Part shown: positions 48,016 to 61,988 of the stretch, in pieces
Position numbering within the stretch: the stretch's first letter is position 1
Layout: the number at the start of each line of letters is the position of its first letter
NCBI GenBank assembly: GCA_024449915.1
Contig: JAMZAV010001454.1
Location: forward strand, 62,001-126,000
DNA length: 64,000 nt
Direction of reading: 5' to 3'
DNA from: Sweltsa coloradensis
Lineage: Eukaryota > Arthropoda > Insecta > Plecoptera > Chloroperlidae
The notes under the pieces: model-generated
Told to the model about the DNA's origin: nothing
Seen by the model: the letters and a program-made list of their open reading frames with translations, nothing else
The model's database searches: none
Position numbers and translations under genes: made by a program

Positions 48016-50300
48016 GTAAGTGCGTGCTAGCATGCTGACTTGCTTCTCTACCAGCAGCACTCACATTGACAAGATTTTGTCATAGGCGTTCTTCCTTATA
48101 TACAAACGAAATTTAAAGTGATTTTAATAAATACATTTAATGAAAATTGTCACGTACGTGATACTTAGTTGGAAAATACACAATTGCAATTGGCAATATT
48201 AGAATTTGAACAATTTTATTCTTTCATGAACTCCTTTTGACAAAATCTAAGTTCTGTGAGTGTGTTTCCCATTAAAATTGAAAGCAGTGTGCTCAAGTAC
48301 GGGTTTAAAACCTGTTTTAATAGGACTGCTACTGTGCGGGCATGGGCTTCTTCCCGGGAGGCTGTCCATTGTGCGTAGCACGCACCTTGTGATTACCATA
48401 TATACGGTAGTTTTACACCCAGTACATATTTCGGCGAGCAAAACTTACGGTAATATAATTTATTTGACAGGTAAAAGTCTATTTCCCCGTGTGTATAGAG
48501 TAGACCTACTTACAATAGTTCGAGACGTGCAGTTTGCTGCGCTGCCGCATGCTACCGTGATACGCGCGTGCGTATGGTGTAACCACGTGCGTGCGTGCGT
48601 GTGTTTTGTTTTGTGCGTACATCCACGTGGGTTTCAACTTCTGGATCAGCTGTGCCTGAACGAGCCTGGCCAACAGGCCTGCAGTAGTCTGCATGGGTGC
48701 GTGGTATAGCTTCCAACAGCGGAATGAAAGTGAAAACTGATAGCTGTTACGCCTCCAGCGAACGTTATCGGTAACGGGGTGGCTTGGTATCATATTTGTG
48801 TAAATTATCGACTACCGCTTTGACAGAAACATATCTGTTTCAATACTCTATAAATAGCACTTTGTTAATTATCCTATAGACCACGTATAGCAATCAACAC
48901 ATTTGTATATGTTTAAGTATATGTAAACAATTATTATGAAATGATTTCATTATGAAGGCCTATCTCTGCTTAAAGTTACGCCACAAAACAGTGATTCGCT
49001 TTTAGGCTATTATGTGAACGGTTATTGCACTAAAAGGCATGGCTTACATCTCGTATATTTAACACTTTTTATTATGTTTCCCTTCATCATTCTCTTATTG
49101 TTATTATTTTGTTTATATCTTTGTACACATTTGTGTAAGCCTCCTGTATTTAGGCCTACATATAAGACTAATACAACTTTTCGAATTTGTAAAATAAACG
49201 CCTTTTTTTTTTTAAAGTATTCACAAGATGTAAAACTGAAGAGTAGCATTTTAAAACCAAATCAGAGCCATCATCCAATATCCTGATTTTGTGGTTTTAT
49301 AGTATTTATTATGGTCTACTCCCATCAATAGAGGTGAGGGTCTTTTGCTTACAATTATACCAGCTGTAAAATACAAAAAATGAATGGAGTTCTCGACTAA
49401 ATGCTTCTTGAGCTGTATCAACATTCAATTTAAAAGCCTCCGACATAAACAATTACGAAGATAAGATACCACACTCATCTCAAGTGTGGGTGGAAGTTAA
49501 TAAACAATAGTCCTACTCATTTCAATTAGTACTCTTACGAATTTCAATTAATGTTAAAGATAATCATATTATCAAGATTCAAGAAGCATATTCTTCGTAA
49601 ATACGTAGTCCAAAAATGTACCAAATTGCGTGCTGTAAACTAATCAATTCGCACTCTCTTACTTGTTCAATCCATCACATTGTCATCCATTGAATTCTAT
49701 CTATAGACGGGTGAAGGAGGGGGGATCGAGTGGGTGGGAGGCGTTAACGACTAAACAAATTAAAAGTCGTCTGGAGGTCAAGAGAAGTACGTGATCAGTT
49801 TTCCAAAAGGTCATCAGGAGAGTCTTTTTTATCCGAAAGTTACAATTTAGCAAAGCTTTGGCCCATTTTTACTAAAAGTGACAATAATTTTGCTAAAGCT
49901 TATTTTTAACGACACTCGTGCAATATTTTGCATCACATCTGTTTTATAGCTTGTATGTGTTGTGTAGCACTCACTGAATCTTTCGCTGTCATATTCTGAA
50001 TTTTCATGGAACACATTCTTCCATTACCAATCCAACATTCAATAACTCGTTTATTAGACCGATACGAAATCAACTGTGCACTTGAAATAAATGGACTTCC
50101 ACTGTTTCGGCAATCGATCCTGAAAGTTGTTTTATCGCATAACCATTTGATATTTGTTTCTGACATGTTTTATATTTACTCCGCCCCCCTTCATCCCTTT
50201 AGCGCTTGGGGATGTCATCACTTCATTGAGATAACTAACATCAATAGAAGTGACTCGATATTGTATTCGATCAAAATATTAATAATGCCATGCACTCAAT
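48016..50300. other. Putative intron or intergenic, AT-rich
   Basis: No further exon recognised. The long frames at 48260-48709 and 48506-48793 have no family features. Confidence 0.35.
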
Positions 50301-50307
50301 GAAATAG

Positions 50308-52229
<1,922 letters not shown>

Positions 52230-52778
52230 CTTTTGTTTCCATTGGTTCCAGTTAGACCAGTAGCTGAAACCCTTTCAATTATCGTTCTGGCTACTGGCTA
52301 ACCACGCAACTTACTTCACTACCCACCAATCATGCTGCCTCTGGTCTGAATAATAACCAATCACACACACACACCACCTGCGCTTCCTCTACAAATAGTT
52401 AATCCTTATACTACGGTGTTCATTTTGTTTTTTATTTGATTTAAAAGGCGGCTACCGGTTCGTGCAGTTACGTACGGCTGGGCGTGAGAGCGTGTAAGCG
52501 CGCGAGCACGGGAGATTTCAACGAGCGGGGGCCACGGAGCCCGACACGCAGCAGGCTAAACACTCGACACCGCGTTCGACATTTCCATTAACTTACTTCT
52601 TACTTCGTTTCTCGGACATTACAATAGCATCGTTATTGAGACCAATCTATGTTCTTACTTCGAGATTTCGTTCATGTTCGCTTACGTTTGACAGCTTGGT
52701 CTAATATTTGTGTAGATTATTCAACATCTTAGATATTCTATTTTCTCTTTGTAAATAATAGTTTATCTGAACTACACG
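52230..52778 (+). promoter_or_regulatory. CCAAT-cluster promoter and putative first exon with donor at 52779
   Basis: Three CCAAT boxes lie within about 130 bp: TTCCATTGGTTCC (inverted, near 52238), CACCAATCATG (near 52325) and TAACCAATCACAC (near 52356). An E-box CACCTG follows. Downstream is a GC/CpG-rich block (52445-52560) ending in an AT-richer part with CTACACG|GTAAGTGG, a strong splice donor. No start codon in good context was found, so the exon is probably 5' UTR. The gene it serves would lie to the right, beyond the window or in exons I cannot see. Confidence 0.45.
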
Positions 52779-54211
52779 GTAAGTGGTAAATGTACCAAAA
52801 TGTTGGTAGAGATAACTGTGTTGACTAAAAAAGTTGTGTTGCATTGCCATTGACGTTTTGCGTTATTGAAAAGCGTAGGTCTATATTTAAACACGGGAAA
52901 AAGCTCAGGTATAGGCCCTCCACACTAGGCAAACATACTCTAAGTCAAAAGCTAACCTGTTAAATTCATACACTGATGTGTGTCCGGCCTTATAGGTTCG
53001 CTCAGGTATCATATACAGGACAAACGTTGTATAATGTCTTATTTCGTTTATTATGGACAATTTTCCATTTTTCTATGCACACAACAAACCTTCATATAGT
53101 TTATTTTTTCACGTTGTTGGAACTTATTACACATGAAGAAGAATGAACAGACGTTTAAACAAATGATCGTAGGTCTATAACTGAATAAAAACCATTACCG
53201 AATGAATCAATATAGGCCTACATTTTGAAAATAATATTTTAAAGGTTAGTAAATATTTATAATTGATCATATGGTTATATGATTAGGCCCTACTTAGTTT
53301 TTTTTATTTAAGATGGTGCAATATTTAATATATTTTTACAAAATAACTGTAGCCTGTTTATATAGAAACAACAAAGATATGGCTGCATGTGGTCTAGCGG
53401 TAGCACATGACTTTGTACTTTGTGTGTTTGTTTGTACTTTGTAGCTTTAAAGTTATTTATACACTTTAATAACATAGACACATAAAAAATTATGGTAACA
53501 TTTTCTGAACAAGGGGTTTCATTACCATTCTTAATGTCTTCGTTCACCACATGGAATGTTATATATATAAAACTATAAGCGGACAAAAAGAAAGAGATTT
53601 TGCCGTCTTATATTTTTCAAAATTCAACTATGGAATTTCGTTCCGCCCCTTGTCCTGTCCCCATCTAAATTATAAGCAAGACGGCAGTGAGTAAACCGCG
53701 GGGGGCTGGGCCCTTGCGTGATTAGCGGCCTGTGTGATGGCTACCACACTCCGCCACTGGCCGCGCCACTGGAGACCGCCGGATCACTGAGTCACACACA
53801 CAGACAATTACCACATCCAAATCGTTTATCCCACCTGGTGATAAAAATTTTTCAACATCCATCTTTTGAAGAAGTCGTCCTCTTGATCATTTATCAAGCG
53901 AATGGGGCGGGGGGTTTGAGCAGTGGGGGGTGCAGAGCCCATCTCTGGCAATGCTTTGAGGTCATATGTTCGCCGTGATACGACTGTTTTTTAGTGTTAA
54001 TGTATTATTATTATTTGAGGCAATACACGTTTAGTTTAGGTCTTTGTTCTATCAATTCTGTCTTGTTAGTGTGTTGTGGTAAACTGACCTTTGACGTGAA
54101 CGCTAGGACTGAAGAGGGTTCTGGGATATTCTCTAGTAAATGTTATAGAACGAAATGGATAATGTTCCAAATAAAAAAGAGATAATCATGTTGTTATAGG
54201 TATTGTATAAA
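52779..54211. other. Putative intron or intergenic; tRNA-like head at 53383-53411
   Basis: GGCTGCATGTGGTCTAGCGG followed by TAGCACATG resembles a tRNA 5' half with A box, but no B box follows. A GC-rich patch lies at 53690-53960. No gene. Confidence 0.35.
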
Positions 54212-54905
54212 CTAGGTGCGCGGAAGCGCACCGGGACAAGCCACGCGCGGCTCCGCTTACACTAAGCGCCTATTACCGCACGCCTACATTGGCACTTTAC
54301 ACGGTGTTGCCGACGCGAAACCATGGGAGATAGAAACCTGCAACTTGTTTCAATCGATGAACTTTTACTATGAGATGACCCATTTCAAGTTTCATCCCGA
54401 TCTGCTGATGCGTCTAGAAGTTATTGAGACGTCAAGATCGTTCAAAAATACTTTCTTCTTCAGTTGGGTGGTTGGGTGGCTGGCTAAGGACGTATCAGTT
54501 TGTGGGCCCTCAATGGATAATGCTAGAGAAGCCAAAATTTGCACCGATGTCAGTCATCTCAGTGGCCATGTGCTCTACAAACGGTAATTGGATTAGATGA
54601 CCGGAAGCTTAGATAATGCAAAAATAACAAATTATTTAATTCGTGTTTTGGTAAGAAACGGATTGGCATAGAGTTACAGAATGACGTGTCGGTTTGTGGG
54701 CCCTCAATGGATAATGTTTGAGAAGCCAAAATTTGCACCGATGTCAGTCATCTCTGTGGCCATTTGCTTTACAAACGGTAATTGGATTAGATGACTGGAA
54801 GCTGACATAATGGGAAATATAACAAATTATTTAATTCATGTTTTGTTGAGAAACTGATTGGCGTGGGGGCCCCCAATGGATAAAGTTTGAGAAGCCAAAA
54901 TTACA
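54212..54905 (-). mobile_element. Family D Helitron-like 3' end with tandem body
   Basis: On the minus strand the element ends GGTGCGCTTCCGCGCACCTAG: a perfect 7-bp stem (GGTGCGC / GCGCACC) with a TTCC loop running straight into CTAG and a following T. The body contains about 2.3 units (period 194 then about 169 bp) marked by GGGCCCTCAATGGATAATG at 54504 and 54698 and a variant at 54866. The 5' end was not identified. Confidence 0.6.
54487..54902 (+). repeat. Tandem repeat in the family D body
   Basis: Shared blocks GGGCCCTCAATGGATAATG, GAGAAGCCAAAATTTGCACC, GATGTCAGTCATCTC and CGGTAATTGGATTAGATGAC. Confidence 0.9.
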
Positions 54906-55131
54906 AAGCTTAATTTATTTGATCTTTATTTTAATTGACATTTGAGGTGCATACGAGTGGTGGTCGAAACAATAAATAGGTATCTTTGTGTTATTATTTT
55001 TATAATTGCGATGCTCAAACCTTCTAATTATCAATGAGTGAGATTTTATTTTGAATCATTGTAATAAAGTAATTTCCTCTTCTTGAATGCTAACATCCAT
55101 ACCGTTTACGTTCTAAAAAAATATTGATATA

Positions 55132-55804
55132 CCATACAAAAATGCAAAAACTTGCAAAAATGGGCCAAGCCGAAAACGAGGAAGATACAAGTGGCTCAAC
55201 TGCATAAAGTGGTGAGATGTAGAAGTATGGACAAGCCCATTATTTTGTTTAAAATAATAAATATATTTATTAATTATATAATAATTTAACAATATATCAA
55301 TATCCATATTATTATCTAACTATAATTATGAAATAAATATATTAACAAAAATAACTTAAAACATTAAATAAATTTATTGAAACATTTACATGTGGAAATA
55401 TCAAAATTAACAGACGCCATTCAAAATAAAAAGCTTGGTCGATGGATTTAGATTGGTTATGTTTTGGTTAGTCGGTAACGACAACCAAGTTAAAAATTCA
55501 TCGACCAAGCTTTCAATTTTGAATGCCGTCTGTTAATTTTGATATTTCCACATGTAAATGTTTCAATAAATTTATTTATGTTTTATGTTATAATATATTT
55601 ATTTCATAGATATAGTTAGATAATAATATGGATATTGATATATTATTAATTTATTATATAACTTATAAATATATTTATTATTTTAAACAAAATAATGGGT
55701 TTGGCCACACTGCTAGATCCTACCACTTTATGCAGTTGAGCCACTTGTATCTTCCTCGTTTTCGGCTTGGTCCCTTTTTTGCACGTTTTTGCATTTTTGT
55801 ATGG
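55132..55804. mobile_element. Foldback element, about 670 bp with 310-bp arms
   Basis: The left arm runs from CCATACAAAAATGCAAAAAC, the right arm ends GCATTTTTGTATGG. Arms share GAAAACGAGGAAGATACAAG, TGTGGAAATATCAAAATTAA and AAGCTTGGTCGATG in inverted order, with scattered differences. The central loop of about 55 bp is at 55445-55499. The ends look like CCATAC; a target duplication is not obvious. The two matching 63-64 codon frames on opposite strands are the arms and not genes. Confidence 0.88.
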
Positions 55805-57866
55805 TTCAAGTATACGTAAGTTTGTTATTCATCTCCGACAGTATGTGATGTGGTGCCCACTGATTATAATGAATGCACATTTATGTAAGCATACAATCCT
55901 GTTCACCATCAGCACGACTTAAATTTTAACATCATAATTTTAAAAATCTAGTGGTGTTACTTATAAATTCGTTTACGTAGGCGACCTATGCTGTTATTGG
56001 TTTGTATTCAGTAAATAAAAAATACGCGCATAGAACAATACTAACACACACACTATACACAAATACAACAATCAACAATATAGTAAAGTGTATATTGACA
56101 TGGTTGGATTACAAATAATGAAATTCACAGCTAGAATTACTTAAAACTTTAACTAATCTTTAAACTAAAATCAATCGGATTGATATAACATTTTAACAAA
56201 CAATAGTTTTACATGCCTAATACAAAAGTAAAACTATACGTACAGATTTGAAGGATCAATTAAATATTATAATAGCGCTAACGATAAGTACAGTTTTGTG
56301 TGTCATCTTTAACTAGAGTTTGTTATTAATTCAAATGTTATAATTTTATTGTGACACTGATAATTCTGTCCAAATCATAGAATGGAAAGTAAATTATATA
56401 ACTTATAATTATACAACTTTGGATGTTCTGGGCTTTAAAAAAGTCACGTATAGTCCGATACATGAGCAGATAAGCCATGTCGAATTCTACATATACAGTG
56501 AATTGAGCATATTTTGTATTATCACCGTTTTTAAACTACTACGGTAAATATAGCCTGTGAAAAAAGAGTAAGCATAATCGTTCATTGTGTGTAGGCCTAA
56601 TCTGCGGTAACCTCATCTCATAGCTATGTTTACGAAGGTCAACAGAATGATGATGCCTTCGTATTCCCACGTGGTTAGGGGGCGTGGGGCCCGGGCCGCT
56701 CGAGGCTTGTCATCCTCATCCCGTCCCGGTACACTTACAGGAGCCTGTGAGAAACTATGCGCTAATCTCTTTCTGAAGGAAGGCCAACTAGAAGGGTACG
56801 GACAATCATCGAGACCTATAATAACGAAAACCGTTGTCGAGGATAAACACGCCAAATACCTTATCATTACGTTTCCGTCGAATCAAATAAATCATGACTT
56901 GTACATAGTAGTTGAGAATCGTACGTAAAGCGTATCTTTGGTAATATTATATGTTCACGACTTTTTTCTTCAAATATATAGGAAGAGGTTAGGTAGGTTC
57001 TTTACCAATAATTTTGCTTTGCTACGGTATGTAATATCCAATTTAGTTTAATTCTGATTTACAAACGAGGACACTTTATAAAACTAAGATAAAGATTACA
57101 TAAATGCAATCAAATATTGCTACAAATGGCATTGATATTATTCTGCGTGGATATAACGGTTTATTCCTTTATATAAACCATGAAATGAAGTCAAGTCTTA
57201 ACTCTGCAGAATAGAGATTCAGATGTTCTATGACCACTATAAATAAACATTGAATATCCATGAATTTTGCAATATCTTCAAATATATCATTAATTCACAC
57301 AGAATGTATAAAGGCTTCTTATAATATTGTTCTAATTCAGATTCTCGGCACCGGTAAACACATACTTTTATCATTTGTTTTGTATTTTTAATTTGACCAT
57401 GGTGTTATATAGTAGGGTAAACTTAATAATAAAAGTGTCCCAATTGCAATTTACTATAGTTGGCCAAAATATTCAATGTGTTGTAAATTTACAGTATTCT
57501 CTCTTAGGTAAGACATTTATTTGAACTTTTTGGCATTACAACATTTAAATTTTGGTTTTAAACGCGAGTTTAAAATGATGTGACATTTGATAACTTGGTA
57601 AGTAAGCAACATTCGCAACATTTAAAAAATAAACGAACATTATCAATAATCTAATAATTCAATTAATTGTTAAATATCTAGAATCAGTCTATAAACAATT
57701 AACATGATCATCGAACATCCCTCCAATTATACTAATTGGCCAAAATTTGGGCTTATCTATCTAGGTAATTTTTGTAAATATGAAACTAGTAGAACAGGTA
57801 GAGTGATTATTAAAATGAAATTATTGGACATACACTGTTCTTGTAAGAAATACTTTTTTTAATAGT
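55805..57866. other. Intergenic, AT-rich; small GC-rich patch at 56640-56860
   Basis: The patch contains GTGGTTAGGGGGCGTGGGGC and could be a regulatory site or decayed exon. The overlapping frames on both strands there are not recognised proteins. Confidence 0.35.
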
Positions 57867-57906
57867 GATATTTCGACACTAGTCGAGTGTCTTTTTCAAA
57901 CTGAAG
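57867..57906 (-). repeat. Degenerate hammerhead-like motif downstream of the Penelope-like fragment
   Basis: On the minus strand a perfect stem GACACT...AGTGTC is followed by GAAATATC. This is the stem II plus GAAA part of hammerhead motifs found in Penelope-like elements; the preceding CTGATGA is changed to about TTTGAAA. It lies about 180 bp downstream of the end of the endonuclease fragment on the same strand. Confidence 0.45.
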
Positions 57907-58083
57907 TTGAATAAAGGAACATTTCAATAATACAAATAAATATTAAAAATAACAAAAACGACCATGAAACATGCATGCCATGATAAACATAAAATTAAAC
58001 ATTGCAGAAACAAATTATGTACAAAACAATCGGTGAGGACAAGAACATAAACACCAAATCGTCAACACATCAAGTTTAAGGCA

Positions 58084-58564
58084 GCAATGCACTACCTAGT
58101 CCTTACTTTAGGACAGAAATTGTTCCATATCGGAGGGCAATGGGCGCTAGGAGTACTCATAACATTAGACAAACATGCCATGAAACAAGCTTCTTTGAAT
58201 TTCCTTTTATTCCAATTGGATTCTTGACATATTGCATAAGTATTCTCCCAATCGATGAAATGATGGTTTTCATACACATGTTCTGAAATTTTGGAGTTAT
58301 GTACTTTACACTGTGTTACATTATTCTTGTGTTCTTTTACCCGAACTGCCATGGTCGCTTAGATTCACCTATGTATAAGGATCCACATTGGCACGGAATA
58401 GCATAAATGGAATTTTTAGAATAAAATTTAGAGTTAGAAGAATTTAGAATATAATAAATAGGTAGTTTTTGTTTAGCTCTGAAGGAAATGCTGTCATAAT
58501 ATTTCTGGAGACCAACCTCTATCTGTGTATGTACCCATCTGTTATAGCAGATTAGTGTGGTGAA
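58084..58564 (-). pseudogene. Penelope-like retroelement GIY-YIG endonuclease fragment, frameshifted
   Basis: On the minus strand the first part (about 58564-58350) reads FTTLICYNRW, then a linker, then SIYAIPCQCGSLYIGESKRP, the GIY-YIG core with its I-Y-x-I-P-C-x-C-G-x-x-Y-I-G pattern. A one-base frame change at about 58350 leads into the second part (58349-58092): RVKEHKNN, then SKISEHVYENHHFIDWENT, then NWNKRKFKEACFMACL, then a stop near 58092. The EH, H-x-x-D-W-E-N-T and RKFKEA blocks are characteristic of the endonuclease at the C terminus of Penelope-like elements, where it nicks target DNA for reverse transcription. The reverse transcriptase part is absent. With the frameshift and truncation it is a dead copy. 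Confidence 0.8.
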
Positions 58565-61489
58565 CTACAAAATTAAATGACATTTAGATTGTGCTTCTAT
58601 TAAATTACATAGGAAATATCGGTAAATACAATCCTTTGCAAAGTTAGATAATTTCGACCTAAATTTAAAGATTTAAAAAGCCATTAACGGCGTACGAATG
58701 CTACCTGAAACCATTCCGTGCAAGTTATAAATTTTAAATTATAACGTATTTCCAAATCTTTTCGCTTTAATGTATTTTTAACACACGGTTATACGGTTAC
58801 AAATATTTTGAAAGAAAAACGCTTAATACAGCAGACGGAAAGGAATAAATTCATCTAGACAGCGAGACGACTACCTGGTAGCGCCATAAAAATTCAGAGT
58901 CGAAGTGAGCAGACATTATTTTATTATGGGCTTAAGAGTTGCCCGGTGTTGCTACTTATTAGATCGTCAAAGCGGGTTTAAAAACTTGAATTCAAATTAA
59001 ACCATGGGTTATTCTTGATCAATATTTAACAAGGTTACCTGCATTTAAGTCCTGATTTAAGTAACTTGTTTTTTTAAATAATTATTTTCATTATTTTATT
59101 GTTTCTAAAGTGTGTGGTACATTTTACGAATTTATGTACACATTGCTGGAAGCAAGATAAAAAGTAATAACCAATGCAGACTGCAGACCTAGTGAAATAA
59201 GTTGGCATATTATTTAATTTTATACAAGTATAAATGTAATGTTATAACGTATTTGTGAACGTTTTCATGGTCGAATGATGTAAACATAATATAGTCTATT
59301 GTCACACATTTGGATCTTCGATTTGAACAATATAAAAGTTTCCTATTCTGTGATAAAAAATGTTACAACATTATTTCTAAAATACATGTTTCCATTAAAT
59401 TAAAAATGTATGGTAGTGAATTAATTTTTAATCATATTACTTTGTTACTATACTACCTTGTTGACGATGTGAATACAATAGTAGTTTTTCTGCTATCACA
59501 ACATCGACGATTCCACACGTGTGTTTGATACTGTATTTTAATCATCGAACTTTATGATGTAATATTTTATCGTCCCCCATTAAAAGTCCGGTATATCGAA
59601 ATAAGATAGTTATTAAATATCAGTCTCTTTCTTCGCATTGATATATGCATGTAGGGTATATGAAGAGGACTTTGGGTGTGCTTAAGTTTGGGAATCTTCT
59701 CAGTCACGTATAGCCAGTCAATCGCAAATGCTCAACCACTGTTTCTTAGCGCCCAAACTGCTTCTTCATAGTCTTAACAAAACAATGGCGGCGAGCAGCC
59801 ATCAATAATAATCATAATAATCATTAACGATCTAGCCTTGAATGTATCTGCCATATCGCCGAACCTCATAACCCAAGTTAGCACTAATTTGCCTCAAGTA
59901 TTTTTTTGTTATAATTTAATCGTTAAAATGTCTCATCTCATGCGTCGTTGTTGAAGTTGTTGCCTAGCCAAAACAGGATCCTTTTGCAAAGTACTTGTTC
60001 CAACTTGACCAAGCACGAGGGGGTTTCAAGGTTGCTAAGAGTGAATATGTAATTCTAAATTGTTCGCGTTCATCCTTGATTAATACTCTCGAGGATTGAT
60101 CATGGCCTACTTGTTAGTGTAAAGTCTAGTCGTATAATTCACTCACACACCCAACTTACATTGATAAATTACCTTACATTGTCCAAGAGTGGTTTAGAGT
60201 CACATTCAATTTGCTAAGACAGTAAATGATGTAACTGTATACCTGTAGTCAGCGTAGTTATAACATGAACTGGAATTCAATTTGAAAGGGAAACTGAATG
60301 GATATGTTTTGTTGGTAGGTTTTCAATTGTGTCATGTGTTGTCATGTATCGTAATAATGCAACTCATATTGCTGGATAAAGAAAGATTCATCAATGGTTC
60401 TAGAAATTTTTATTTAAACTACAAGTATAATTTTTTCGATGTCATTTTAATTTCTGAACAGCATGCGTTTCCTTTAGAACTCCCTAGGAACGTTCATTTA
60501 GTTTATGTTTTTATGTGTGGATGTAGTTTGAAAGCTCAGTTCTATCCTAGCCGTTAATTCTTATATTCACATTATTTTATATATCACAAGATTATTAAAT
60601 ATAATTCAGGTTCATTTACAGTTTTAATATTGATACAAATCACCTCGCAAGGTCTCCAAAGCGATAAAAGTATTGGCGTAACATCAAACCCACTGCCGTG
60701 TGGCGATGCAGGCACGTAATAAAAGGATTTACTCCTCCCCATGCAGAGCTACAAACTGAACACGCATTAAAAACCTATTTAATTAGTTGTTATTTATCTG
60801 CATATGAAATCTTTTGGTAGCCACAGGAGTCCATTCTTGTCAAAACGGAGGTAGAACAACGTAGATACATAATCGTAATTTGCAGCGGTAGCTTTTTCAA
60901 GGCAGGCGTTGGATCGTTATTATATTGAAATATATTCACAGACCCTCCTGTGGACAGCTCTTATTACAATTTAGAGACTTTGTAGGAACTTTATCATAAG
61001 TTTTATGATGCTAACTAGAATAACTTCCATAGATATCTGTCACATCACAAATGGTTTCTACAAACACAATAAACAGCTGTCTTTTGAGGTTATGACAAAA
61101 AACCGATTAAAGTATAAGTAGTTTAAATTTAAGATGAAAATGGGTAGAATTCTTGTGAGAAATATAGAAAGTAAAACGTGCTTGCTGTTTTTATTTTAAT
61201 GTTATTAATGAATGATTTATTATTTTCTTCTTTACAGTTTGATTTGATTTCCAAAACCCACACACTGATTAAACCCACTATATTATAGCTCATTCATAAA
61301 CAATGGATGAATAAGTAGGGTGTGAGTTATTAACTATAGACCACAGAAAATAATTGAAATTTGAAATAACGACGGAATTATTTTTATCTTAATATTTACG
61401 CTTATACCTCAATGTTGTGGTAAAAGTATTATTGCACCTTTAATATACCATGACTCCCATATTGTGTAATGTATCATGAATCAAATCGT
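58565..61489. other. Intergenic, AT-rich
   Basis: The text AACAATGGCGGCGAGC at about 59781 resembles a YY1-type start-site motif but has no surrounding promoter signal. No gene recognised. Confidence 0.35.
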
Positions 61490-61497
61490 ATGAGATC

Positions 61498-61980
61498 CAG
61501 TGTTGTGACTAGATAATTTATTTTTTATCTAAATAAAGATAAAGATAATTCTAAAAAAAATCTAGATAAGAAAAAAGATAAAATGTAGAAAATTATCTAG
61601 ATAAAAGATAATAGATTAAAAATAATTATGTAGATAAATTTGTTTAGATAAAAGATAATAATTATTGAGATTGACGTTTTTTTTCCAACAGCAGTTTTCT
61701 TGTCAATCGTAATATTTATGAGACTCATCAAGTTGACATTACCCGGGTACGCACACATTACAACTGTAGTTTTCATTTAAAAAAGTGATTGATTACTATT
61801 TTTGTATACATTATTGTTTATTATTTTATCTAAAAAAAATCTAAAAGCTTAAAAAGTTTAGATAAGATAAACTTTATTTTATCGAGATAATAGAAAAAGA
61901 TAACAACAAAAACTTATCTAGATAAGATAATAAATAACGGATTTTATCTAGATAGATTATCTAGATAAGTCACAACATTG
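61498..61980. mobile_element. hAT-like MITE with perfect 8-bp target duplication
   Basis: Flanked by ATGAGATC on both sides (61490-61497 and 61981-61988). Ends are CAGTGTTGTGAC and GTCACAACATTG (11 of 12 inverted). The interior is extremely AT-rich and built from many variants of the palindrome TTATCTAGATAA, densest near both ends. No coding capacity. Confidence 0.85.
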
Positions 61981-61988
61981 ATGAGATC

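Noticed and set aside
48260..48709. 149-codon frame with a hydrophobic stretch
   Set aside because: No family match; it overlaps an opposite-strand frame, as expected of GC-richer non-coding DNA.
59770..59800. YY1-type promoter motif AACAATGGCGGCGAGC
   Set aside because: Isolated, with no CpG-rich context, CCAAT box or splice donor nearby.
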